Below are positions 26,578 to 35,219 of a stretch of DNA of 64,000 nt, piece by piece. A program made the translations under genes and the position numbers. The stretch is from Allobranchiibius sp. CTAmp26 (GTDB lineage Bacteria; Actinomycetota; Actinomycetes; Actinomycetales; Dermatophilaceae). The notes under the pieces were generated by a model, which was given only the letters and a program-made list of their open reading frames with translations, searched no databases and was not told the origin of the DNA. The first letter of the stretch is position 1, and every line of letters begins with the position of its first letter. Location of the stretch: positions 62,001 to 126,000 of the forward strand of contig NZ_JAGEKR010000001.1 in NCBI RefSeq assembly GCF_017565405.1. Direction: 5' to 3'.

Positions 26578-27711
26578 TCAGGAGATGCCGAGCTTGGTGC
26601 AGCCGGTCTTGTAGCTACCGGTGCACAGCTGGGAGGCGGTGGCGATCTTGGTGGAGATGATGTCGCTCTTGAGGTTGCTCTGCGTGATCACCTTCGGTAC
26701 GAACAACATCGTCTTGGTGCCGAAGACCGTCGTCAGACTGCCTCCACCGACCGCCGCGACCGTCTTGCCGTTGAGCAGGTCGACGGCGACGTCGGCCGCC
26801 GCGCCGGCGACGATCTCGCTCGGCTTGGAGATGGTGTTGTACTGGTCGCCGGCGATGATCAACTGCAGGCCGGCGGTCGTGGCGTCGTTGCCGGTCACCG
26901 GGGGCAACGGATTGACGCTGGCCGCCTTGAGGGCGGCGATCGCACCACCGCCGGTGCCGTCGTTCGCGGCAACGATGCCGACGATCTTGGTGCGGAATCG
27001 CGAGACCTGCCCGCTGACCCAGGACTGCGCCTTGCTCGGGTCCCATTCGGGGGTGTCGTACTCCGACAGCGTCTTGTAGCCGCTGTTCGCCAGGCCCTCG
27101 TGCACACCCTTCTTGATCAGACCGGCCGCGGCATCGGTCGGGGATCCGTTGACCTCGAGGATCCCGTTGCCGCCACCCGTCGAGACGCCCTTGGCCTTCA
27201 GTTCCTTGACCAGGGACTGCGCGATCGACTTGCCGATCTCCTCGTTGTTGAAGGAGACGTAGAAGTCCGGCTTGGCCTGCGGGATCGGCCGGTCGTAGGC
27301 GATGACCTTCACGCCCTTGGCGTGGGCGGCCGACACCAGGCTCGACGCGGCGGTGGAGTCCACCGGGTCGAGCACGATGACCTTCGCGCCCTGGGTGAGC
27401 GCCGCGTTGAACTGCTGCTGCTGCTTGCTGGCGTCACCGGTGGCGTTGTTGTAGAGGGGCGTGCAGGTGGGGCACACCTTCTTCAACTCCGCCACGAACC
27501 CGGGCTTGTCGTGCTGCTCGTAGCGGGTCGACGCCTCGTCCGGCATCAGGAAGGCGATCTTGGCGCCCTTGTCACCGCCGGCCACGCCGGAGGAGCCGGA
27601 TGCAGCCGACTTGGTGGAGGCGTTCTTGCCGGAACTGCACGCACCCAGGATGGGCAGCGTGGCAGCCACGGCAACAGCGACGGAGATCTGCGTGATCCTG
27701 CGAGCGGTCAT
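26578..27711 (-). CDS. Sugar-binding lipoprotein of the ABC importer
   Basis: A 377-residue periplasmic-binding-protein type I receptor. The signal peptide ends in a lipobox (I-L-G-A-C) with Cys25 as the lipid anchor, followed by a Ser/Gly/Lys linker. The mature part reads KIAFLMPDEASTRYEQHDKPG, VIVLDPVDSTAASSLV and KVIAYDRPI, the hallmark of xylose/ribose receptors (XylF/RbsB). The ATG at 27711 gives a normal signal peptide. It captures the substrate outside the membrane. Confidence 0.92.
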   Translation of the reverse strand: MTARRITQISVAVAVAATLPILGACSSGKNASTKSAASGSSGVAGGDKGAKIAFLMPDEASTRYEQHDKPGFVAELKKVCPTCTPLYNNATGDASKQQQQFNAALTQGAKVIVLDPVDSTAASSLVSAAHAKGVKVIAYDRPIPQAKPDFYVSFNNEEIGKSIAQSLVKELKAKGVSTGGGNGILEVNGSPTDAAAGLIKKGVHEGLANSGYKTLSEYDTPEWDPSKAQSWVSGQVSRFRTKIVGIVAANDGTGGGAIAALKAASVNPLPPVTGNDATTAGLQLIIAGDQYNTISKPSEIVAGAAADVAVDLLNGKTVAAVGGGSLTTVFGTKTMLFVPKVITQSNLKSDIISTKIATASQLCTGSYKTGCTKLGIS

Positions 27712-27788
27712 GATGTTCGATTCCTTCGGGGAGTGGGTTGAGCGGGCGGACGAACGGATGGAGGGGCGGGTGCGGAATCGGCCGGGCG

Positions 27789-28427
27789 TCACGTCGGAGC
27801 CGCCCTCGTCGGGACGTTGAGCGAACGCAGCGCGGCGAGGCCGTGACCGTCGAGCGGGACGACGATCTCGGCGACCGCGGTGTTCTCCAGCCGGGGGAAG
27901 ACGCGCCGGTACTGGGCGGGAGGGATGCCGAGCAGCTCACACAGCGCCAACCGCAGCAGGGTGTTGTGGGCGACGACCAGGATCTTGCGGCCGGCGTGGT
28001 CGGCGGCGATCTCGCGCAGCGTCCGGGCACCCCGCGCCGCGGCGTCGGCCGCCGACTCGGCACCCGGGAAGGGGTGGGCCACCGGGTCGGCGCGGAAGGC
28101 CGCCATCACCTCCGCATCCGCCGATTCGATCTCGGCGGCTGTGCGTCCCTCGGCCACACCGAAGGCGACCTCCTTCAGGCCCGGGCACACCACCAGGTCC
28201 ACCCCGACCGCCCGCGCGGACGGCAGTGCGGTCTCCTGGGCACGCCGCACCGGTGAGCTGACGACCACCTCGACCCCGTGCTGCAGCGACCAGCGGCCGA
28301 GGTCGGACGCCTGGTCGTGACCCACGGCGGTCAGGTCGATGTCACTGTCGCCGCCGGCGTACCTGTTCTCGGAGTGCCAGACGGTCTCCCCGTGCCGCGC
28401 CACCCACAGACTCACGCGATCGGTCAT
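27789..28427 (-). CDS. Histidine phosphatase family protein
   Basis: A 212-residue phosphatase of the phosphoglycerate mutase-like superfamily. The N-terminal ARHGETVWHSENRYAGG contains the phospho-accepting His12. SSPVRRAQETA supplies the second Arg, Glu lies in KEVAFGVAEGR, and the second His is in VVAHNTLLRLA near 153. It overlaps the upstream kinase stop by 4 bp and precedes the receptor gene. A sugar-phosphate phosphatase encoded between a sugar kinase and its importer is unusual and may set phosphate flux or remove a toxic phosphorylated intermediate. Confidence 0.88.
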   Translation of the reverse strand: MTDRVSLWVARHGETVWHSENRYAGGDSDIDLTAVGHDQASDLGRWSLQHGVEVVVSSPVRRAQETALPSARAVGVDLVVCPGLKEVAFGVAEGRTAAEIESADAEVMAAFRADPVAHPFPGAESAADAAARGARTLREIAADHAGRKILVVAHNTLLRLALCELLGIPPAQYRRVFPRLENTAVAEIVVPLDGHGLAALRSLNVPTRAAPT

Positions 28428-29902
28428 CGGGCCACACCCTCGGCTAGCGCGTACGACGCGGCCTCCTGCCCGAGCCAGCCGCGTTCGCGCAGCACGGTGA
28501 CCAGCTCGGCGTACCCCTCCCGCAACTCGCTTCCACGGTCCTCGTCGGGGGTGTAGGAGCGGCCGAGCCCGACCATGGCAGCGACGGTCTCCGTCAGCCG
28601 GCCCGGCTCGGCAGCCGCCAGCATGGCCATCCCGGTGGAGGGGTGCGGTTCGCGCGGGATCTGCACCGGGCGCCCGAGCAGGTCGCACCGCAACTGGTTC
28701 CACCACTCGTTCGCCGTCGGCCCGCCGGTGAACGACACCGGACCCGTGGTGTCGGCACCCAGGGAGGCCAGCACGTCGTAGCTGAGCCGCTCGACGTACG
28801 CGACGCCCTGACACAGCGCGGCGAAGCGCGCGGCGTCGGTGTCCGCGTGGTCGCTGATGAAACCGACGGCGTCCTGAGCGACGAACGGGAACCGTTCCCC
28901 CCGCCCGATCAGCGGGTACGTCGCTCCGGGGATCACCCCGAGGCCGCGTGCTCCTTCGGTCATCCGGTCGAGGTCCTGACCGTCGGTGAACGCGTCGCGC
29001 AGCGCACCGGCGCCGGAGCTGGAGGCTCCACCCGGCAGCCAGCCGCCGTCCGGGTGCCGGTGGCAGTAGACGGCGCCGGTGGGGTCCAGCACCAGGTCCT
29101 CGGTGGATCCCTTCACCACGAGGGTGGTGCCGAGAGCACTGCTCCAGTGACCGGTGTCGAGTGCGCCCGCGGCGATCTGGGCCGCACATCCGTCGGTCAT
29201 GCCCAGGCGTACGACGGCCCCGTGCGTCAGCCCGGTGGCCGAAGCGGCCGATCTGCTGACCACCCCCGCCGCGGTGGTCGGGAGAGCGACCTCCGGAAGC
29301 AGGCCCCCCGGGATGCCCAACTCGGCGAAGACATCGGCCGGCCAGGCGGCCGTCCGCAGGTCGACACCCGTCTTCAGCGCGTGCGAGGTGTCGGTCGGGA
29401 CGGCGGAGCCCACCAGTCGGCGTACGAGGTGGTCGGACTGGTGCACGACCCGGTCACCGGAGCCGAGGACGTCCTCGCTGCGCAGCCATAGCACCTTCGC
29501 CAGCGCCCAGGCCGGCTGGATGCGGTAGCCGAGCGAGGACCACAGCGACGCACCCGCCTGCTGCGCGCGATCGGCGAATTCGTGGGCTCGGGTGTCGTCG
29601 TACATCAGTGCCGGCCCCGCCGGACGGCCGTCGGCGTGCTCGACGAGCACGGTCCCGGACGTGGCATCGATCGCCACCGCCGTCACCCGCACGTCACCGG
29701 CGTGCTCCAACGCCTCACGAACAGCGCCGCACAAGGCGGTCCACCACTGCTCCGGATCCTGCTCGTGGCGCCGCCCGTCGCGTCGGTCGCTGGTGATGGG
29801 CGCGGCGCCGGAACCGAGAGTGCGCCCGTCGGCGTCGACGAGCGAGGCGCGCACTCCCTGCGTGCCGACGTCGATGCCGCAGGTGGCGTCGGTCGCGCTC
29901 AT
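28424..29902 (-). CDS. FGGY-family carbohydrate kinase (first gene of the sugar operon)
   Basis: A 492-residue kinase. The N-terminus ATCGIDVGTQGVRASLVDADG carries the phosphate-binding loop, ALMYDDTRAHEFADRAQ resembles the xylulokinase substrate region, and GMTDGCAAQIAAGAL with SALGTTLVVKG marks the second domain. The ATG at 29902 follows a strong GGAGGAGGG ribosome site; the longer frame upstream has no family sequence. It is transcribed from an AT-rich promoter region at about 29935-29985. It probably phosphorylates a ketose or polyol, but the exact sugar is not evident. Confidence 0.88.
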   Translation of the reverse strand: MSATDATCGIDVGTQGVRASLVDADGRTLGSGAAPITSDRRDGRRHEQDPEQWWTALCGAVREALEHAGDVRVTAVAIDATSGTVLVEHADGRPAGPALMYDDTRAHEFADRAQQAGASLWSSLGYRIQPAWALAKVLWLRSEDVLGSGDRVVHQSDHLVRRLVGSAVPTDTSHALKTGVDLRTAAWPADVFAELGIPGGLLPEVALPTTAAGVVSRSAASATGLTHGAVVRLGMTDGCAAQIAAGALDTGHWSSALGTTLVVKGSTEDLVLDPTGAVYCHRHPDGGWLPGGASSSGAGALRDAFTDGQDLDRMTEGARGLGVIPGATYPLIGRGERFPFVAQDAVGFISDHADTDAARFAALCQGVAYVERLSYDVLASLGADTTGPVSFTGGPTANEWWNQLRCDLLGRPVQIPREPHPSTGMAMLAAAEPGRLTETVAAMVGLGRSYTPDEDRGSELREGYAELVTVLRERGWLGQEAASYALAEGVAR

Positions 29903-30336
29903 CGTGCCCTCCTCCGTCAACGTCGGATCATGTGACTCAGGCCACATTACTCACACAATCTGTTAAATCTATAGTATTTGCGACCCGATCGTTACGTCTT
30001 CGTGATCCTGCCAGACGCTGGGGATCAGGCCGGACCCTGCCGCGCGGGCAGGGCGGTACGCAATCCTCGAACGTCGATCTTGCGGTCGAATCACTAGTCT
30101 TGAGAACACTTTTTGCTCACGCGCGAGTCTCGGCCGATCGATCGGGCCGACGCCCCGCGTCGCGCCGAAGATGTCACGTCGACGACGGAGCGAACATCAC
30201 AACGAAAGGTCTGATCCAGCCCATTTCTCACATCAAGGGGTCTGGTGTCGCGTGATCCGACGAAGCTCCGTCCGGCTCCCGGCCGCCGACGATCGGCCGC
30301 ACGTGCCAGGCTTGACCGCAGGAGAGGCGGTGATGG
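29903..30336. promoter_or_regulatory. 434-bp divergent intergenic region with an AT-rich promoter/operator
   Basis: No gene is supported here. Bases 29940-29985 form an AT island (TTACTCACACAATCTG, TTAAATCTATAGTATTTG) that stands out in this GC-rich window and probably holds the promoter and regulator site of the kinase operon on the minus strand. A second AT-richer stretch near 30090-30118 (CTTGAGAACACTTTTTGCTC) may serve the plus-strand exporter. The remainder shows nothing recognisable. Confidence 0.5.
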
Positions 30337-31629
30337 ATGCGTCGGGAATTGCGGGCACCGCGTCTTCTCGTGCGGGGGTTCCGGCGGACCTGGCCGACCT
30401 TTCCCACCACCTGGGCGGAAGCGTCCCGCCGCGTGCGACCGGCGGCGGCGCAGATCGGCCGTCTGACGGGGGCGGCCGTCCTCGCCTACCTGGGGTCGAC
30501 GCTGCTGTTCACGCACGTGGTCGACCTCACCGCGCCATTGACGGCGCTGCTGGTCGTGCAGGCCTCCACCGTCGGCACGCTGCGGATGGCGATGGTCAGG
30601 GTGGGAGCGGTCCTCACCGGGGTGCTGGTGGCCACCGCGTTCTCGAACTACTTCGGCCTGTCGTGGTGGAGCCTCGCCGCAGTCATCAGCGCGTCGCTGG
30701 TGCTGGCCAAGATGCTGCGGCTGGGTGCGCAGTCCCTCGAGACACCGATCAGCGCCATGTTGATCCTCGCTGTGAGCTCGCCCGGACTGGCGGCGGAGAC
30801 CCGGATCGCGAACACCCTCATCGGCACCGTCGTCGGTGTGGCATTCAGCGTCCTGGTGCCCGTCGCGATCCCCAACACCCACGCCCGGGACGCCGTCCGA
30901 GGGGTCGCTCGCTCCCAGGCCGCGTTGCTGGGCCAGATCGCGCGCACACTCTCCGCCCGGGCTCCCGAGGTGCACGAGGCGCAGTCCTGGATCGAGTCCG
31001 CGGAGTCCATCGGCCGCGACCTGGGGGCGGCCGCAGCGGCGGTCGAAGCTCTCGAGGAGAGCCGCAAACTCAACCCACGCGCCCTCGTGGCGCTGCGCAT
31101 CCACCCCGAACTCCGGGTCGCCCTGCAGCGGCTCGACCGATGCTGCGCGGCAGAACGCGCCCTCGCGGTCCTGGCCGAACGCCGGGCCGCCGTCCCCGGC
31201 GAACCGGAAGCGTGGGACCCGAATCTGCGGGTCGTGTTCTCGGTGCTGCTCGACTCGCTCGCGTCCGGCGTACACGAGTTCGGCGACCTCGTGGCCGCCG
31301 ACCGGGTGGACGAGGCCCAGCAGGCGCTGGACCGGATCCGCGAGGTCGTCCTGGAGACCCGCGCCCGGCACACCGAACTCGTGATGATCGATCCGATGAC
31401 CGACACCGACTCCTGGATGATGCAGGGTTCGATGCTCGCCGCCATCGATCAGATCGTGCGGCAGCTCGACCTGGAACACCCCGAGCAGGCCACCGCCGCG
31501 TGGAACGTGCGACCCGGAATCGACTGGACTCCCCGCACCTGGATCCAGACCGGACAGCGGATCGTGCCACCCGCCGCCCGTCGATCCGTGCGGCGGCGGG
31601 GCGCCGAGGACGACGTCGCCTCGAAGTGA
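30337..31629 (+). CDS. FUSC/aromatic acid exporter family membrane protein
   Basis: A 430-residue protein with five or six hydrophobic helices between about residues 43 and 178 and a long cytosolic helical C-terminal half (EALEESRKLNPRALVALRIHPEL and following). This layout, with PLTALLVVQASTVGTLRMA in the second helix, is that of the FUSC/ArAE family, known for efflux of aromatic carboxylates in Gram-negative relatives and of unknown substrate in actinobacteria. The ATG at 30337 has GGAGAGG nine bases upstream. Confidence 0.78.
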   Translation: MRRELRAPRLLVRGFRRTWPTFPTTWAEASRRVRPAAAQIGRLTGAAVLAYLGSTLLFTHVVDLTAPLTALLVVQASTVGTLRMAMVRVGAVLTGVLVATAFSNYFGLSWWSLAAVISASLVLAKMLRLGAQSLETPISAMLILAVSSPGLAAETRIANTLIGTVVGVAFSVLVPVAIPNTHARDAVRGVARSQAALLGQIARTLSARAPEVHEAQSWIESAESIGRDLGAAAAAVEALEESRKLNPRALVALRIHPELRVALQRLDRCCAAERALAVLAERRAAVPGEPEAWDPNLRVVFSVLLDSLASGVHEFGDLVAADRVDEAQQALDRIREVVLETRARHTELVMIDPMTDTDSWMMQGSMLAAIDQIVRQLDLEHPEQATAAWNVRPGIDWTPRTWIQTGQRIVPPAARRSVRRRGAEDDVASK

Positions 31630-31732
31630 GCCCTGGTGAAGGGCCCGCGTTGCGAGGATCATCGATCGGAACGCCGCTGACCGGTTCGGCGCCTCGTCGG
31701 GCCGGGACGGATCGAGAGCACCGGGAGCCGAC

Positions 31733-33145
31733 ATGCGCGCGCGACGACGACGCGGCGAGCGAGAGGCCACGTCAGGCGACCGACCCACGGTCGTCGTGGT
31801 GGGTGCCGGGTTCGCCGGGTTCCACACCCTGCGCCGCCTGGAGCGCACGCTCTCCCCCGAGCAGGCGAACCTGGTGCTCGTGGCCCCGTCGGACTACCTG
31901 CTCTACAGCCCGCTGCTGCCCGAGGTCGCGACCGGCGTCCTCGATCCGCGTGACATCGCCGTGTCGCTGCGCCAGACCCTCCGGCGCACCACGCCGGTCT
32001 TCGGTCACGTCACCGACGTCGACTTCGACTCCCGGACGCTCACCGTCCTCGGCCGCGATGGGACCTCCGGGGAACAGCGATGGGACCGGCTCGTCCTGAC
32101 CCCCGGATCCGTGACACGAGAGTTCGACATCCCGGGCGTCGCCGAGCACGCCCGCGGTCTCAAGACGTTGGAGGAGGCGACGTTCCTGCGTAACCATGTG
32201 CTCGGTCAGCTCGACCTCGCGGACGCCCTTCCCGACACCCCCATGGGCCGGCAGCAGCGGCAGGAGCTTCTCACCGTCGTCGCCGTGGGCGCCGGTTACA
32301 CCGGGACAGAGTTTGTCGCACAGATGCAGAACTGGATGTACCGCATCGCCGACCGGTGGAGCAGTTTCGGCCCCGACGACGTGCGCTGGTTACTCATCGA
32401 TCTGGCACCGCACGTCCTCCCGGAGCTCGGCCCGCGCCTCGGTGCCGAGGCCATGAAGGTGCTGCACCGCCGGGGCGTCGAGGTTCGGCTCACCGTCAGC
32501 GTGGCGTCGGCGACCGCCACCTCCGTGACCCTCACCGACGGCGATGTCATCAGCACCCGCACCCTGGTGTGGAGCGCAGGCGTGGCCCCCAGCCCGTTGA
32601 TCGCCACCCTCGGGCTGCCCACCACGAAGGGCCGGCTCGTGGTGAACGACGACCTGAGCGTCCCCGGGCTCACGCATGTCTGGGCGCTCGGCGACTCGGC
32701 CGCGGTGCCCGATCTGGCCATGTCCCTGGGGGCCGACGGCACCCGCCCGGTCACCGCGCCGACAGCGCAGCACGCCCAACGGCAGGGGCACACGGCGGCG
32801 AGGAACGTCGCCGCCAGCCTGGGCGTCGGGCAGGCCCGCCGATACCGCCACCGCGATCTCGGTCTCGTCGCCGACCTCGGCGGGACGCAGGGCGTGGCCA
32901 AGGCACTGGGCGTGCCGCTCACCGGCCCGATCGCGAAGGTCACCGCCCGCGGCTACCACCTCTTCGCCCTCCCCAGCACGGCCGCCAAGGTACGCGTGGG
33001 GACCGATTGGCTCTACGCCTCGATCCTGCCCACGCGGGTCGTGCAACTGAGCAACGTCCAGGCCGAGGACGTCAGCATCGCCGCTGCGCAGCACACCGGC
33101 ATCTACCCGCCGCCCCCCGACCGCGACGGACCGGTCTCGCAGTGA
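31733..33145 (+). CDS. NADH dehydrogenase type II-like FAD oxidoreductase
   Basis: A 470-residue pyridine nucleotide-disulfide-type flavoprotein. The FAD motif VVVVGAGFAGFHTLRRLE is at 20-37, the NAD motif VVAVGAGYTGTEFVAQMQ near 184-201, and the FAD closing motif HVWALGDSAAVPD near 320. The membrane-facing C-terminus (KVTARGYHLFALPSTAAKVRV) fits NDH-2, which passes electrons from NADH to menaquinone without proton pumping. It could alternatively be a ferredoxin or carotenoid-type reductase, but length and motif spacing favour NDH-2. It follows the exporter by 103 bp. Confidence 0.82.
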   Translation: MRARRRRGEREATSGDRPTVVVVGAGFAGFHTLRRLERTLSPEQANLVLVAPSDYLLYSPLLPEVATGVLDPRDIAVSLRQTLRRTTPVFGHVTDVDFDSRTLTVLGRDGTSGEQRWDRLVLTPGSVTREFDIPGVAEHARGLKTLEEATFLRNHVLGQLDLADALPDTPMGRQQRQELLTVVAVGAGYTGTEFVAQMQNWMYRIADRWSSFGPDDVRWLLIDLAPHVLPELGPRLGAEAMKVLHRRGVEVRLTVSVASATATSVTLTDGDVISTRTLVWSAGVAPSPLIATLGLPTTKGRLVVNDDLSVPGLTHVWALGDSAAVPDLAMSLGADGTRPVTAPTAQHAQRQGHTAARNVAASLGVGQARRYRHRDLGLVADLGGTQGVAKALGVPLTGPIAKVTARGYHLFALPSTAAKVRVGTDWLYASILPTRVVQLSNVQAEDVSIAAAQHTGIYPPPPDRDGPVSQ

Positions 33146-33170
33146 ACCGGGGTCGCGACCTGCCGGCTGA

Positions 33171-34043
33171 TCAACGGGGCGCGGGCCCCCGGGCCGTCAC
33201 GTGCTCGCGATACCGCTGCATGCTGTCGGGCGCGAGCACGCCGCGACGCACCAGCTCGCCCACACACAGCAGCGTCACGCCGTAGGAGCCGTACGCCAGG
33301 TCGCAGACGAGCCCCAGGTGGTGCAGCTGGTCCTCGCTCAGCTCGTCGACGCGGGCCAGGTCGCGCACGTAGAGCACATCGGCCTCCACCAGCTGTCGAG
33401 CCCGCTCCTGCAGCGGATCGGCCCATTGCACGGGTGCGAGCGGCCAGGTCTTGGTGGTGACGAAGCAGTGCGGCACGAATCCTTGCGCCCGCAGCTCCAG
33501 GTCGAGATCGGCGAAGGTCGGCTGGTCCTCGTACAGTCGGGTGAACCCCACCTCGGTCTGCACCGCGACTGCGCTCGCGAGCAGCCGCCGACCATGGCGG
33601 AAGACGTCGAGTTCACCGCCCTGGATGTCGATCTTGAGGTAGTCCAGGTGCTCGATCTCGACGATGTCGTCCAATCGCCGGGTGGCCATCGGCACCCGCG
33701 CGGTCACGGCCGCCATCCGGGGGAAGTCGGTCAGCAGCTCCAACTGGCCACGGTCCGGCTCGAGCATGCTCGCGAAGCCGCTCTCGGTGCAGAGCCGCAG
33801 CACGTGCTCGCCACCGTCACCCACCGCGTACGGCAGATACCGGTGCGGCCCCTCACCCCGCGCGGCCAACTCGGCGTACGCCGACTCCTGCGGCTCGAAC
33901 CCGGTGACCCGGGCGAATCCCTGCTCCAGCAGGGGGGTGTACGGCGGTTCGCCGTCGATGGGATTGGCGCCGACGTCGACGATCTCGACCGGACGCCGAC
34001 CGCCGAGCACGTGCGCGATGCTGCCGGGTGGGGACGAGGTCAC
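33171..34043 (-). CDS. FkbM family SAM-dependent methyltransferase
   Basis: A 290-residue methyltransferase. The SAM motif EIVDVGANPIDGEPPY is near 19-34, VTGFEPQESAYAEL follows, and LDYLKIDIQGGELDVFRHG near 133-151 is the FkbM signature. The family O-methylates sugars and polyketides. The GTG at 34041-34043 has no ribosome site and a TAGGCT hexamer six bases upstream, so its mRNA is probably leaderless. It is divergent from the small acidic protein at 34093. The target is unknown. Confidence 0.85.
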   Translation of the reverse strand: MTSSPPGSIAHVLGGRRPVEIVDVGANPIDGEPPYTPLLEQGFARVTGFEPQESAYAELAARGEGPHRYLPYAVGDGGEHVLRLCTESGFASMLEPDRGQLELLTDFPRMAAVTARVPMATRRLDDIVEIEHLDYLKIDIQGGELDVFRHGRRLLASAVAVQTEVGFTRLYEDQPTFADLDLELRAQGFVPHCFVTTKTWPLAPVQWADPLQERARQLVEADVLYVRDLARVDELSEDQLHHLGLVCDLAYGSYGVTLLCVGELVRRGVLAPDSMQRYREHVTARGPAPR

Positions 34044-34092
34044 GGCGTCAGCCTAGGTGGGACATGCTGCGACAAGCTCGCATACTGGCTGG
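34044..34092. promoter_or_regulatory. Divergent leaderless promoters
   Basis: The 49-bp gap carries a -10 type hexamer for each flanking gene: TAGGCT ending six bases before the minus-strand GTG, and CATACT ending six bases before the plus-strand ATG at 34093. Neither gene has a ribosome site. Transcription would begin at or next to the start codon. Confidence 0.55.
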
Positions 34093-34293
34093 ATGAGCGA
34101 CGACGCGAACCACCCGACCCCGCAGGAACCGGCCGAGCAGCTCACCCCCGACGAAGGGGAGGCAGGCGACACCGGGCTCGTCGCGGACTCCGAGGCCAGC
34201 GGCGGCAGTGGCACCGTGGCCGGTGACGACAAGAGCTTCTCCCAGCAGGAGGAGGAGAAACGCCCCGGCGACGGGCCTGCCGCTCGCGACTGA
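34093..34293 (+). CDS. Small acidic protein of unknown function
   Basis: A 66-residue, strongly acidic, disordered-looking protein rich in Glu, Asp, Gly, Ser and Pro (PAEQLTPDEGEAGDTGLVADSE internal segment; C-terminal QQEEEKRPGDGPAARD). It has no Cys, no membrane segment and no known domain. Support comes from the leaderless promoter, codon usage like its neighbours and a strong terminator 23 bp beyond its stop. The role is unknown. Confidence 0.6.
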   Translation: MSDDANHPTPQEPAEQLTPDEGEAGDTGLVADSEASGGSGTVAGDDKSFSQQEEEKRPGDGPAARD

Positions 34294-34315
34294 CCCCGCT
34301 CACTCCTCCACGAGA

Positions 34316-34354
34316 CGACGATGCCCCCTCACCATCGGTGAGGGGGCATCGTCG
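34316..34354. terminator. Long bidirectional hairpin terminator
   Basis: An 18-bp perfect stem (34316-34333 with 34337-34354; core CCCCCTCACC / GGTGAGGGGG) closes a three-base loop. It sits between the convergent acidic-protein gene and the NlpC/P60 gene and can end transcription from both sides. Confidence 0.85.
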
Positions 34355-34368
34355 GTGTGCGTGGTCGA

Positions 34369-35187
34369 TCAGGGGCGGCCGTACCCCGAGGGGGTGCCGT
34401 AGATGGCCTCGATCTTGACGTGGTCACCGGGCTTGGGAGCGGCGATCATCATGCCGTTGCCCAGGTAGATGCCGATGTGGTACGCGGGGCTGCCGAAGAA
34501 GACCAGGTCACCCGGCTGCGGCGTGCTCACCGGGGTCACGGACGCCTGCTGGGCCGCCGCGGTGCGCGGCAGGTTGATGCCGAGCTGACGGAAGACGTAG
34601 CTGGTGAACCCGGAGCAGTCGAAACCGCTCGGGGTCGTGCCGCCGTACACGTAGGGAACGCCGATGTAGCGCTTCGCGATCGCGATCGCGCTGTTGGACG
34701 AGGCGGGAGCCTGCGTGCTGCTGCCACCGCCGTTGCCCGAGCCGACCTGGCCCTGGACCGGCGTCGTGTGCTTCGGCGCGGTGTGGCGCACCGTCGCGAC
34801 GGCGTGGCGCACGGGAGCCGCGGCCTGGCGTACGGGAGCGCCGGCCTGGCGTACGGGAGCCGCCGCCTTCTTGACGACCGGCGCGAAGTAGCTGTGCGCG
34901 CGGACGGACACCAACCGGGTGTGGGCGTTGACGGCCGGGGCGACCCGCGGGGCCGAGGCCACGGCGGCGTGCTTGCCGGCGACCTGCACCAGGGTCATCG
35001 ACGCCTGGGCCGGAGCCGCAGCCTCGTGGTGCGTGGTGTCGGCGGCCTGCGCGGACTGGGAGAACACGGCGGAGGCGACGAGGCCCCCACCGACAGCGAC
35101 CGCGGCGGAGACGCGAGCGGTGGTGTTGAAGGACGTGGACAACTTGCTCGGGGCGCGATGACGCCCCCGGGGCTGCATGACAGACAC
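34369..35187 (-). CDS. NlpC/P60 family cell-wall endopeptidase
   Basis: A 272-residue secreted peptidoglycan hydrolase. A signal segment (ARVSAAVAVGGGLVASAVFS, about 24-43) is followed by a long Ala/Pro/Val linker and the NlpC/P60 domain from about 166: FDCSGF gives the nucleophile Cys191, YHIGIYLG the His237, and a polar third residue comes later near GDHVKIE. The GTG at 35187 has GAGAGG nine bases upstream. The linker contains three 21-bp DNA repeats encoding APVRQA-like units. Expression is likely set by the c-di-AMP riboswitch upstream. Confidence 0.9.
   Translation of the reverse strand: MSVMQPRGRHRAPSKLSTSFNTTARVSAAVAVGGGLVASAVFSQSAQAADTTHHEAAAPAQASMTLVQVAGKHAAVASAPRVAPAVNAHTRLVSVRAHSYFAPVVKKAAAPVRQAGAPVRQAAAPVRHAVATVRHTAPKHTTPVQGQVGSGNGGGSSTQAPASSNSAIAIAKRYIGVPYVYGGTTPSGFDCSGFTSYVFRQLGINLPRTAAAQQASVTPVSTPQPGDLVFFGSPAYHIGIYLGNGMMIAAPKPGDHVKIEAIYGTPSGYGRP
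34805..34867. repeat. Three 21-bp tandem repeats in the NlpC/P60 linker
   Basis: Units at 34805-34825, 34826-34846 and 34847-34867 each start TGGCG and contain ACGGGAGC, differing at a few bases. They encode the seven-residue repeat APVRQAx in the linker of the wall hydrolase. Copy-number change would keep the frame and alter linker length. Confidence 0.7.
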
Positions 35188-35219
35188 GGATGAAGACCTC
35201 TCGGCGCCTACGAGGTGAG

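Noticed and set aside
34805..34867. CRISPR-like repeat array
   Set aside because: The three 21-bp units are contiguous, without spacers, and encode a regular peptide linker.
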